Shown: positions 1-5,775, counted from the first letter of the stretch. The stretch is DNA of 6,046 nt from Anaerolineales bacterium (GCA_015662065.1 DQUX01000156.1:1-6046), one strand, 5' to 3'. The notes: a model not told the origin generated them from the sequence alone. Program-made: numbers and translations.

Positions 1-2
1 AG

Positions 3-1019
3 ACGGTCATCGCGCCGCCCCCCACCGTGGCCCGCCCAGCCAAGCCCGCCCGTAAGAAGCGGCGCCGATGGCCCTGGGCCGTGGCCGGGGTGGTTGCCTT
101 GCTCTGCCTGATCCTGCTGGTCCTGAGCGCGATCTCGGAGCACGGGCAGCAAACCGTCCCCCCCCCTGGCGGCGAAGAATCTATGCAGCTCTTGGAGAGC
201 GCGAGAGCGGCACAGGAGCAAGGGAACCCGATCCGTGCCCTGAACCTCTACAAGCAGGCCCAAGAGGCCGATCCACAACTGGTGGAGGCCTACCTGGAAG
301 CCGGTGCCCTCCTGGCCAAGATGGGAGAGATGGACCGGGCATTGGACGTCTATCTACAGGGATTGGCGGCCAATCCCGACCATCCCCTTCTCCACCAGCG
401 GGCAGCAGAAACAGCCACCCTGCTGGAACGATGGGACGAGGCCCACGCACAGGTCGATTGGATGCTGCGGGAGATGCCGGAAGCCCCCCTATCCCACGCC
501 TACGCCGGTCTGCTCCTGCTGGCCGAGGGAAGCCCGTGCGAGGAGGCCCGCCCCGAGTTGCAGGCCGCCCTGGAACTCGACCCCGACCTGCCCTGGGCCC
601 ACTACGGCCTGGCTCTCTGCCATCTCCAGGAGGGGAATCGAGAGGCGGCACGGGGCGAATTGGAGTTCGTCCTCGGCCAGGAGGAGACGTCTCCCCCTCT
701 GAGAGCACGCGCTGAGCAGTGGCTGGCGGCGCTTGAGATGGGGGTGAAGGGCATCATCGAGCGGGAGTTCCAGGCCCTGCTGGAGCTGTCCACCGAGATA
801 CCGGAGGAGGACGGCCTGCGAACGATCTTCGAGGACCTGCTCGACCAGGTCAAGATCGCCTGGGAAGCAGGAGAAGAGGAAAGGGCCACCCAGATCCTCC
901 AAGACACCCGTCGGTGGGTGGAGGACCACCGGGATGCCTTGGGTGACCCGCTGGCCGAGGAGCTGATCCGCCATCTGGAGCGGATCATCCACCTGGCAAC
1001 CGAACCGCCTGGTCCTTGA
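3..1019 (+). CDS. Membrane-anchored TPR-repeat protein, 5' end probably outside the window
   Basis: The frame is open from the left edge to the TGA at 1017-1019. A GTG at 27 could start a 330-residue protein, but no Shine-Dalgarno-like sequence precedes it. The upstream codons read as a Pro-rich linker (TVIAPPPTV), so I prefer a partial gene. Numbering from the GTG, residues 9-14 are a basic cluster (RKKRRR) and about 15-36 a single hydrophobic membrane segment. Residues 53-220 form about four to five TPR-like helical hairpins (for example G-x-A-L-x-x-Y and A-x-x-x-G-L-A-x-x-P patterns). Residues 240-322 are charged, helical and non-TPR. The basic residues before the membrane segment suggest N-terminus inside and TPRs outside. 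TPR domains mediate protein contacts, and this topology is known in Ser/Thr kinase receptors, but no kinase motif lies in the window, so the function stays open. An 81-bp gap separates it from tpiA. Confidence 0.8.
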   Translation, partial: TVIAPPPTVARPAKPARKKRRRWPWAVAGVVALLCLILLVLSAISEHGQQTVPPPGGEESMQLLESARAAQEQGNPIRALNLYKQAQEADPQLVEAYLEAGALLAKMGEMDRALDVYLQGLAANPDHPLLHQRAAETATLLERWDEAHAQVDWMLREMPEAPLSHAYAGLLLLAEGSPCEEARPELQAALELDPDLPWAHYGLALCHLQEGNREAARGELEFVLGQEETSPPLRARAEQWLAALEMGVKGIIEREFQALLELSTEIPEEDGLRTIFEDLLDQVKIAWEAGEEERATQILQDTRRWVEDHRDALGDPLAEELIRHLERIIHLATEPPGP

Positions 1020-1041
1020 TACCCGCTGTGATGTCTGCCCC

Positions 1042-1070
1042 TTGACGTCTCACGTTTGACGCTATATGTT
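1042..1070 (+). promoter_or_regulatory. Candidate sigma70-type promoter upstream of tpiA
   Basis: TTGACG at 1042-1047 matches the -35 consensus at five of six positions. It lies 17 bp before TATGTT (1065-1070), a four-of-six -10 element; an overlapping TATATG at 1063-1068 would give a 15-bp spacer. The site falls in the 81-bp gap between the TPR gene and tpiA, about 30 bp before the tpiA start. A second TTGACG lies at 1056-1061 and a direct repeat TCACGTT at 1050-1056 and 1070-1076 brackets the -10 region. It would drive tpiA and perhaps the three genes after it. This is pattern matching only. Confidence 0.4.
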
Positions 1071-1100
1071 CACGTTCCCATCCCATCACGAGGTAGCACT

Positions 1101-1871
1101 ATGCGCACACCCTTCATCGCCGGCAATTGGAAGATGCACAAAACGATCGAGGAGGCCGTCGCCCTGGTGACCGATCTGCAGGGCCTGCTGGAGGGGATCC
1201 AGGGAATCGAGGTGGCGGTCTGCCCCCCCTTCCCCGCCCTGGAGGCCGTCCGCCGGGTGTTGGAAGGCTCCCCCCTCCGGATCGGTGCCCAGAACATGCA
1301 CTGGGAGGAGGCCGGGCCCTTCACCGGCGAGGTCTCCCCCCAGATGCTGGCGGGCCTGTGCGACTGCGTGATCCTCGGCCACTCGGAGCGGCGTACCCTC
1401 TTCGGGGAGACCGACGAGATGGTCAACCGGAAGCTCCACGCCGCCCTGGCCCACGGGCTGACCCCCATTCTCTGCGTGGGGGAAAATCTGGAGCAGAACC
1501 GGGCCGGGCGGACCGAGGAGGTCGTCGGCGCCCAGGTGCGGGCCGCCTTTGCAGGTGTGGAGGCCGACCAGGCCCTCGCCGTCGTCGTCGCCTACGAACC
1601 CATTTGGGCCATCGGCACCGGCATCCCCGCCCATGGGCCGGAGGCCGCCCGCATCATCGGCGGGGTGGTCCGCGCCACCCTGGCCGATCTCTACAGCGAC
1701 CCGGTTGCCCAGGCCATCCGCATCCAGTATGGCGGCTCCGTCAAGCCGGCCAACATTGCCGAGTTCTTGCAGGAGCCGGAGATCGACGGAGCGCTGGTGG
1801 GCGGGGCCAGCCTCCGCGCCGAGGACTTCGCCGCCATCGTGCGGGAGGGCCTGAAGGCCCACTCCAGGTGA
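1101..1871 (+). CDS. tpiA: Triosephosphate isomerase
   Basis: This 256-residue protein interconverts dihydroxyacetone phosphate and glyceraldehyde 3-phosphate in cytoplasmic glycolysis and gluconeogenesis. The length is normal for a bacterial TIM-barrel isomerase. Diagnostic segments are present: AGNWKMHK with catalytic Lys11, GHSERR with electrophile His94, and AYEPIWAIGTG with catalytic base Glu166. The phosphate-binding YGGSVKP (210-216) and GALVGGASL (230-238) are also intact. The ATG at 1101 is chosen because MRTPFIAGNWKM is the standard N-terminus and GAGGT at 1090-1094 lies 6 bp upstream; a longer in-frame TTG start at 1056 lacks support. The C-terminal hinge of loop 6 reads Ile-Pro-Ala (175-177) instead of the usual Lys-x-Ala type, which is odd. 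No pgk or gap gene lies beside it. It is probably first in a cluster with the three plus-strand genes downstream. Confidence 0.97.
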   Translation: MRTPFIAGNWKMHKTIEEAVALVTDLQGLLEGIQGIEVAVCPPFPALEAVRRVLEGSPLRIGAQNMHWEEAGPFTGEVSPQMLAGLCDCVILGHSERRTLFGETDEMVNRKLHAALAHGLTPILCVGENLEQNRAGRTEEVVGAQVRAAFAGVEADQALAVVVAYEPIWAIGTGIPAHGPEAARIIGGVVRATLADLYSDPVAQAIRIQYGGSVKPANIAEFLQEPEIDGALVGGASLRAEDFAAIVREGLKAHSR

Positions 1872-1881
1872 ATTTTCTCAC

Positions 1882-1897
1882 CACGGCGACACGGCGG
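1882..1897 (+). repeat. Two-copy 8-bp tandem motif in the tpiA downstream gap
   Basis: CACGGCGA (1882-1889) is followed directly by CACGGCGG (1890-1897), seven of eight bases identical, just after TTTTCTCAC. This resembles the short-period CACGG-type intergenic tandem sequences seen scattered in many high-GC bacterial genomes. With only two units, chance cannot be excluded. Confidence 0.3.
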
Positions 1898-1925
1898 CAG
1901 TCTCCCTCCAGAGTGTTGTTGGTGA

Positions 1926-2693
1926 ATGATGGTAGGAAACTACCCCAGTATGGACTGGATTCCTTTCCTCTGGTTCGCCGCCGCGCTGGTCCCTCTGCTG
2001 CTCCTGGAACGCTGGATCCACCGCCATCTCCAGGGGGTCGCGCTGCTCCTGACGGGCGACCCCGAGGTGGCGGTCTGGCTGTACGCTTTGCCGCTGCTGC
2101 CCGGCGTGGCCCTTCACGAAACCAGCCACGCCCTGGCGGGCTGGTTGGTAGGCGCGCGGGTGGGCCGCATCTCCATCCTCCCGGCGCGGAAGGGGGAGCG
2201 CATCCAACTGGGGTTCGTCCCGGTGGAGGCGACGGGGCCGCTACAGACCAGCCTCATCGGCCTGGCCCCATTGATAACCGGCTGCCTGGCCCTGCTTCTG
2301 ATCGGCCAGTTGGGGCTGGGGCTTGGCCCGGTCGGGGCGGCGCTGGCGGCAGGGGAGTGGGATAACGCCCTGGCCGGGCTGGCGCAGGTCGCCCACTCCC
2401 GCGACGTCTGGGTATGGGTCTACCTGGCCTTCGCCATCAGCAACACCATGCTCCCCAGCCGCTCCGATATGCGGGCATGGCCCGTCATCCCGCTCTTCCT
2501 GCTGGTCGTGGGAGGGCTGGTAGCCGCGCTGGGACTGGGGCCGAGGCTGGCCCTCTCCCTCGCCGGCGCGCTCCGCTGGCTGGCCGTCGCCTGCGGCCTG
2601 ACCCTCCTGATCGACCTCCCCTTCGCCCTCTTGATCCTGGCAGCGGAGCGCGGGCTGGAACGGCTCAAGGGGATGCGGGTGGAGTATCGGTAG
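1926..2693 (+). CDS. Putative M50-like (site-2-protease-type) membrane metalloprotease
   Basis: I do not recognise a named family for this 255-residue polytopic membrane protein. Hydrophobic segments lie at about 11-29, 48-62 running into 63-76, 104-127, 160-172, 184-205 and 208-240. HETSH at 64-68 fits the HExxH zinc motif and sits inside a hydrophobic stretch. NTMLPSRSD at 173-181 places Asn and Asp eight residues apart, as in the distal NxxPxPxLDG motif of M50 proteases, where the Asp is the third metal ligand; here the Gly after Asp is Met. Both motifs together suggest an intramembrane or membrane-embedded zinc peptidase. Substrate and partners are unknown, and no PDZ or CBS domain is visible. 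The start is uncertain: ATG at 1926 or 1929 has poor spacing to GGTGA, while an in-frame ATG at 1950 (MDWIPFLWF) follows AGGAAA at 1934-1939. It lies 54 bp after tpiA and 32 bp before the hydratase gene. Confidence 0.75.
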   Translation: MMVGNYPSMDWIPFLWFAAALVPLLLLERWIHRHLQGVALLLTGDPEVAVWLYALPLLPGVALHETSHALAGWLVGARVGRISILPARKGERIQLGFVPVEATGPLQTSLIGLAPLITGCLALLLIGQLGLGLGPVGAALAAGEWDNALAGLAQVAHSRDVWVWVYLAFAISNTMLPSRSDMRAWPVIPLFLLVVGGLVAALGLGPRLALSLAGALRWLAVACGLTLLIDLPFALLILAAERGLERLKGMRVEYR

Positions 2694-2725
2694 CAGTAGA
2701 CAATAAGAGATAAAGGGATAGGAAA

Positions 2726-3205
2726 ATGGCTGAGACAACGCGACCGCAAGGGCTTTACTTCGAAGAAATGGCCGTCGGCGACGTGGCCGAGAGCCCCCGG
2801 CGGACCATCACCGAGCAGGACATCCTGCGCTTCGCCGATCTCTCCGGCGACGACAACCCCCTCCACACCGACGCCGAGTACGCCAGGACGACCCCGTTCG
2901 GCCAACAGATCGCCCACGGCCTGCTGGGGCTGTCGGTCGCCAGCGGCCTGGCCTGGCAGACCGGCTTTGTGAAAGGAACGGCGGAGGCCTTTATCGGCCT
3001 GGATTGGAAGTTCCGCGCCCCCATCTACATCGGCGACACGATCCGGCTCCGCGCCGAGGTGAGCAAGAAGAAGGAGATATCCCGCCTGGGAGGGGGCTTC
3101 ATCATCTTCTCCGTCACCCTCCTTAACCAGCGGGACGAAGTGGTTCAGAAGGGCACCTGGACCCTCCTAGTCCGGTCCCGGCCCACGGAGGCCCGGAAAC
3201 GATAG
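2726..3205 (+). CDS. MaoC-like hot-dog dehydratase/hydratase
   Basis: This 159-residue single hot-dog domain protein belongs to the MaoC/(R)-specific enoyl-CoA hydratase group, which adds water to trans-2-enoyl thioesters to give (R)-3-hydroxyacyl thioesters. The family active site is visible as GDDNPLH, with the predicted catalytic Asp42 and His47 five residues apart, followed by the IAHGLLGLS helix (62-70). The segment around LDWKFRAPIYIGDTI (92-106) is the usual second-half hot-dog strand pattern. Length fits single-domain PhaJ-type enzymes, but the acyl chain and the carrier (CoA or other) cannot be told from sequence. ATG at 2726 follows AAGGGA (2713-2718) at a 7-bp distance in an A-rich 32-bp gap. 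The hydrolase gene starts 10 bp after its stop, so the two are probably cotranscribed. Roles in fatty acid oxidation, polyhydroxyalkanoate precursor supply or a specialised acyl-CoA pathway are all possible. Confidence 0.9.
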   Translation: MAETTRPQGLYFEEMAVGDVAESPRRTITEQDILRFADLSGDDNPLHTDAEYARTTPFGQQIAHGLLGLSVASGLAWQTGFVKGTAEAFIGLDWKFRAPIYIGDTIRLRAEVSKKKEISRLGGGFIIFSVTLLNQRDEVVQKGTWTLLVRSRPTEARKR

Positions 3206-3215
3206 GCGAGAAACA

Positions 3216-4190
3216 ATGAGCCCCCTACCCTCCTATCTCCACCCCATCACCGCCCCCACTCCCTTCCCGGTGGGACCGGTGAACCTGTACCTGGCTGAGG
3301 GGGACCCCCTCACGCTGATCGACACCGGACCGCGCTTCGGCCCCGCTCGGGAGGCGCTGCGAGAGGGGCTGGCGGCCCTGGGCTACCGCCCCGCCGACCT
3401 GGGCCGGATTCTTCTCACCCACATCCATGGCGACCACTGCGGGCTGGCCGCGGAGCTGGCAGGGAGCAGCGGTGCGGAGGTGCTGACCCACCCGGCCAAC
3501 TTCCCCCAACTGGCCGACTACGCCGACGAGCGAGAGCGACGGATAGCCTTCTACAGCGCGTTGATGCAGGAAGCCGGGATGCCGCCGGGGGGGATCGCCC
3601 AGATCGACCGGGTCCAGCGGGGATACGGGCGGTTCGCCGAACCGGTCCGGCCCGATGGCCCGCTGGAGGAGGGGATGACAGTCCGCCTAGGGGGAGAGGA
3701 ATGGCAGGTGCTCCACACCCCCGGCCACACGGGGGGGCTGATCTGCCTCTACCAGCCCCAGCGACGGCTTCTGCTCTCCAGCGACCACCTCCTGCGGGAC
3801 ATCTCCTCCAACCCCATCGTCGAGCCGCCCGCCCGGGAGGGAGGGGAACGACCGCACCGGCTGCTGGATTACCTGGCCCAACTGGAGCGGATAGCCCGGC
3901 TGCCGACGGAGGTGGCCCTGCCGGGCCACGGCCCGCCCATCACCGACGTGCCGGGGCTGGTCGCCAGCCGGCTGGCTTTCCACGAACAGCGGGCCCGGCA
4001 GGTGCTGGAAGCACTGCGGGATGGTCCCTGCACCATCTACCAGATCACCCTAGCCCTCTTCCCCGAACTGGACCCCATCAACCGTTTCCTGGCGATCTCC
4101 GAGGTCATCGGCCACCTGGACTGGCTCCAGGTGCAGGGGTGGGTGGAAAGTCAGATAGAGGAGGGAGTCCGGTGGTGGCGGTCAGTCTAA
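3216..4190 (+). CDS. Metallo-beta-lactamase-fold hydrolase with C-terminal winged-helix-like domain
   Basis: This 324-residue cytoplasmic protein (no signal peptide) carries the full MBL metal set: HIHGDH with His69, His71, Asp73 and His74, then His171 in HTPGHTGG, Asp190 in SSDH, and His238 in PGHG. This predicts a dinuclear metal site for hydrolysis of an ester, thioester or phosphodiester. About 97 residues separate HxHxDH from His171, leaving a helical insert at about 98-150 that may cap the active site and set specificity. Residues about 255-315 (HEQRARQVLEAL to LDWLQVQGWV) look like the winged-helix tail found in LACTB2-like members. LACTB2 is an endoribonuclease, but glyoxalase II-like and acyl-thioesterase relatives share the fold, so no exact substrate is assigned. 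ATG at 3216 follows AGGCGAG at 3204-3210, which overlaps the upstream stop. The position beside an enoyl-CoA hydratase-type gene makes an acyl-thioester role attractive, but this is inference. Confidence 0.92.
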   Translation: MSPLPSYLHPITAPTPFPVGPVNLYLAEGDPLTLIDTGPRFGPAREALREGLAALGYRPADLGRILLTHIHGDHCGLAAELAGSSGAEVLTHPANFPQLADYADERERRIAFYSALMQEAGMPPGGIAQIDRVQRGYGRFAEPVRPDGPLEEGMTVRLGGEEWQVLHTPGHTGGLICLYQPQRRLLLSSDHLLRDISSNPIVEPPAREGGERPHRLLDYLAQLERIARLPTEVALPGHGPPITDVPGLVASRLAFHEQRARQVLEALRDGPCTIYQITLALFPELDPINRFLAISEVIGHLDWLQVQGWVESQIEEGVRWWRSV

Positions 4191-4211
4191 GAGGAGGGGC
4201 CGACCAGTTCC

Positions 4212-4877
4212 TTACGCCTGGAACTCCTGCAACTCGCCGGTGACCATGAAGATCACCCGCTCGCAAATGTTGGTCACCCGGTCCGCGATGCGCTCCAGAT
4301 TGTGGCCCACCCACAACAGCCAGGTCGCCCGGGTGATGATGCGAGGGTTCTCCACCATAAACACCAACAGCTCCCGGTAGATCTGGTCGTACAGGTGATC
4401 GATCTCGTCATCCCGCTCCGCCACCCGAGTGGCCAGCTCTGGGTCCTCCTCGACGTAGGCCCTGAGGCTTTCCCGGATCATCTCCTGGTCAATCCGGGCC
4501 ATACGGGGGACGTCGATCAACGGCTTGATGTGGGGCTTGTCCGCCAGGCGGGTAGTCAGCACCGCGATCCCCGCGGCGTGATCCCCCATCCGCTCCAGCT
4601 CGATGGCGATGTGAATGGCAGCGATGATCGCCCGCAGATCGCCAGCCGTCGGCTGCTGGGTGGCGATGAGTCGCAGACACTGCTCCTCGATGTCGAAGCG
4701 GAGGCGGTTGACAGCCTCATCACCGGCGATCACCCGCTCCGCGCGGGCCACATCCCGCTCCTTGAGCGCCTCCACCGCCTCGGCGATAGCGTCGGCGACC
4801 ACCCCGCCCAGCCGCAGGACGTTCTCCTGAAGCGCGCGTAGTTCCTGTTCAAACAGACTCCGTGCTCGTGTCGCCAT
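4212..4877 (-). CDS. phoU: Phosphate-signalling accessory protein PhoU
   Basis: This 221-residue cytoplasmic, all-helical protein has two PhoU repeats, each a three-helix bundle. The family metal-binding EXXXD motifs are present in both halves: ELERMGDH (Glu95, Asp99) and NLERIADR (Glu195, Asp199). PhoU restrains the phosphate ABC transporter and passes phosphate status to the PhoR-type histidine kinase. Its length is close to the family norm. The ATG at 4877 is supported by a strong GGAGG (4889 down to 4885) 7 bp upstream, which lies beside the pstB stop; the gap to pstB is only 14 bp, so the two are surely cotranscribed. No phoR or phoB is in the window. Its stop lies 21 bp from the stop of the convergent MBL gene with no obvious terminator hairpin between them. 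Confidence 0.95.
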   Translation of the reverse strand: MATRARSLFEQELRALQENVLRLGGVVADAIAEAVEALKERDVARAERVIAGDEAVNRLRFDIEEQCLRLIATQQPTAGDLRAIIAAIHIAIELERMGDHAAGIAVLTTRLADKPHIKPLIDVPRMARIDQEMIRESLRAYVEEDPELATRVAERDDEIDHLYDQIYRELLVFMVENPRIITRATWLLWVGHNLERIADRVTNICERVIFMVTGELQEFQA

Positions 4878-4891
4878 CTGCCCCCCTCCTC

Positions 4892-5644
4892 TCAGCCGAA
4901 CCGGCCCGTCACGTAGTCCTCCGTCAGCCGCTGCGCCGGGCGGGTGAAGACCCTGGCCGTCTCATCATACTCTACCAGTTCACCTAGCCAGAAGAAGCCG
5001 GTGTAATCGGAGACGCGGGCGGCCTGCTGCATATTGTGGGTGACGATGACGATCGTATAGGTCCCCCGCAGTTCCCGCATCAAGTCCTCGATCCGCAGCG
5101 TCGCCAACGGGTCCAGCGCGCTGCACGGCTCGTCCATCAGGATCACCTCCGGCTCCACCGCCAGCACCCGGGCGATGCACAGCCGCTGCTGCTGCCCGGC
5201 CGACAGATCCAGGGCTGGTCGGCGGAGGTCCTCCTTGACCTCGTCCCAGAGGGCCGCGCCCCGCAGGCTTCGCTCCACCACCCCGTCCAGCGCCCGCCCC
5301 TGGGCCAGCCCCAGCACCCGGGGGCCGAAGGCCACGTTGTCGTAGATCGACTGGGGGAAGGGGTTGGGTCGCTGGAAGACCAACCCGACCCGCCGCCGCA
5401 GGTCCACCACGTCAGTCTGAGGAGCGTAGATGTCCTCCCCGTCCAGCAACACCCGGCCCTCGATACGGACACCGGGGATGGTGTCGTTCATCCGGTTGAG
5501 GCAGCGAAGGAAGGTAGATTTGCCACAGCCGGAGGGGCCGATGAGGGCGGTGATGTGCCGCTCCTGGATCCGAATGGTGACGTCGCGCAGCGCCTGAAGC
5601 CCCCCGTAGAAGACGTTGAGGTGGTCTGCTTCTATCTTCACCAT
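4892..5644 (-). CDS. pstB: Phosphate ABC transporter ATP-binding protein PstB
   Basis: This 250-residue ATPase powers high-affinity phosphate import through PstSCAB, working at the inner face of the membrane with PstC and PstA. Walker A GPSGCGKST is at 36-44, the Q-loop glutamine at 91 in VFQRPNPFP (a PstB hallmark), the signature LSAGQQQRLCIAR at 147-159, Walker B VILMDE at 167-172, the D-loop SALD at 175-178 and the H-switch His203. The NRMND segment (50-54) is also typical of PstB. The signature differs from the canonical LSGGQ by Gly to Ala at 149. The ATG at 5644 has no good ribosome-binding site (GGAG lies about 14 bp away), and a promoter candidate ends only 8 bp before it, suggesting a leaderless transcript. 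An in-frame stop eight codons upstream excludes a longer start. pstS, pstC and pstA are not adjacent. Confidence 0.96.
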   Translation of the reverse strand: MVKIEADHLNVFYGGLQALRDVTIRIQERHITALIGPSGCGKSTFLRCLNRMNDTIPGVRIEGRVLLDGEDIYAPQTDVVDLRRRVGLVFQRPNPFPQSIYDNVAFGPRVLGLAQGRALDGVVERSLRGAALWDEVKEDLRRPALDLSAGQQQRLCIARVLAVEPEVILMDEPCSALDPLATLRIEDLMRELRGTYTIVIVTHNMQQAARVSDYTGFFWLGELVEYDETARVFTRPAQRLTEDYVTGRFG

Positions 5645-5652
5645 CGATAGCC

Positions 5653-5681
5653 ATTGTACTCCAGGTCAAGAGAGGCTGCAA
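5653..5681 (-). promoter_or_regulatory. Candidate promoter for pstB-phoU
   Basis: Read on the minus strand, TTGCAG (5681 to 5676) is followed after exactly 17 bp by TACAAT (5658 to 5653), a five-of-six -10 element; the -35 matches at three of six. Transcription would start about 0-3 bp before the pstB ATG at 5644, so the message would be nearly leaderless. A palindrome abuts the -35 on its upstream side. A weak -35 with an adjacent site is the usual layout of activator-dependent promoters, but activation is inference. Confidence 0.45.
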
Positions 5682-5697
5682 GTGACCGCGGGGTCAC
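5682..5697. promoter_or_regulatory. 16-bp palindrome next to the pstB -35 element, candidate operator
   Basis: GTGACC and GGTCAC form perfect 6-bp arms around GCGG, so seven of eight base pairs match in a 16-bp dyad. It touches the proposed -35 of the pstB promoter, a place where dimeric regulators bind. It is an inverted repeat, unlike the direct repeats of the classical Pho box of E. coli, so a PhoB-type regulator is not implied. It could also be a small RNA hairpin or chance. Confidence 0.4.
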
Positions 5698-5745
5698 CGA
5701 AGCCTCCGACAGATTTTCTCAGAAGCCGGTATTTCGAAACGGATC

Positions 5746-5775
5746 GGAGCGCCGGAATCAGGAATCCGGCGCTCC
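5746..5775 (-). terminator. Strong 11-bp hairpin downstream of the Thr/Pro-rich gene
   Basis: The arms 5746-5756 and 5765-5775 are perfect complements (GGAGCGCCGGA with TCCGGCGCTCC) around an 8-base loop. It starts 45 bp after the stop of the minus-strand Thr/Pro-rich gene and lies upstream of the pstB promoter, so it is well placed to end that transcript. After the stem the minus strand reads GATCCGTTTCG, which is not a real T-tract. It may thus be a weak or factor-assisted terminator, an mRNA-stabilising hairpin, or an extragenic palindrome. Confidence 0.45.

Noticed and set aside
1056..1100. TTG start at 1056 extending triosephosphate isomerase by 15 residues
   Set aside because: The extra residues do not match the family, overlap the promoter candidate, and the ATG at 1101 has both a ribosome site and the standard N-terminus.
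1086..1862. Minus-strand open frame of 258 codons opposite tpiA
   Set aside because: It is the antisense shadow of a clear triosephosphate isomerase and is rich in Gly, Asp and His without any recognisable motif.
1127..2365. Long plus-strand open frame of 412 codons across tpiA and the membrane protein gene
   Set aside because: It is an Arg/Gly/Pro-rich low-complexity translation overlapping two well-supported genes in another frame, as expected from high-GC shadow frames.
4191..4211. Bidirectional terminator between the convergent MBL and phoU genes
   Set aside because: The 21-bp gap is purine-rich on the left and shows no stable inverted repeat or T-tract.
5412..5681. Minus-strand frame beginning at an ATG inside TACAATGG just upstream of pstB
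   Set aside because: It overlaps the pstB Walker A region in a different frame, and its protein is Arg/Pro/His-rich with no family features, although GGAG precedes an ATG in it.
5690..5715. Classical Pho box (CTGTCA-type direct repeats with 11-bp period)
   Set aside because: A single CTGTC on the minus strand near 5707-5711 has no properly spaced second copy.
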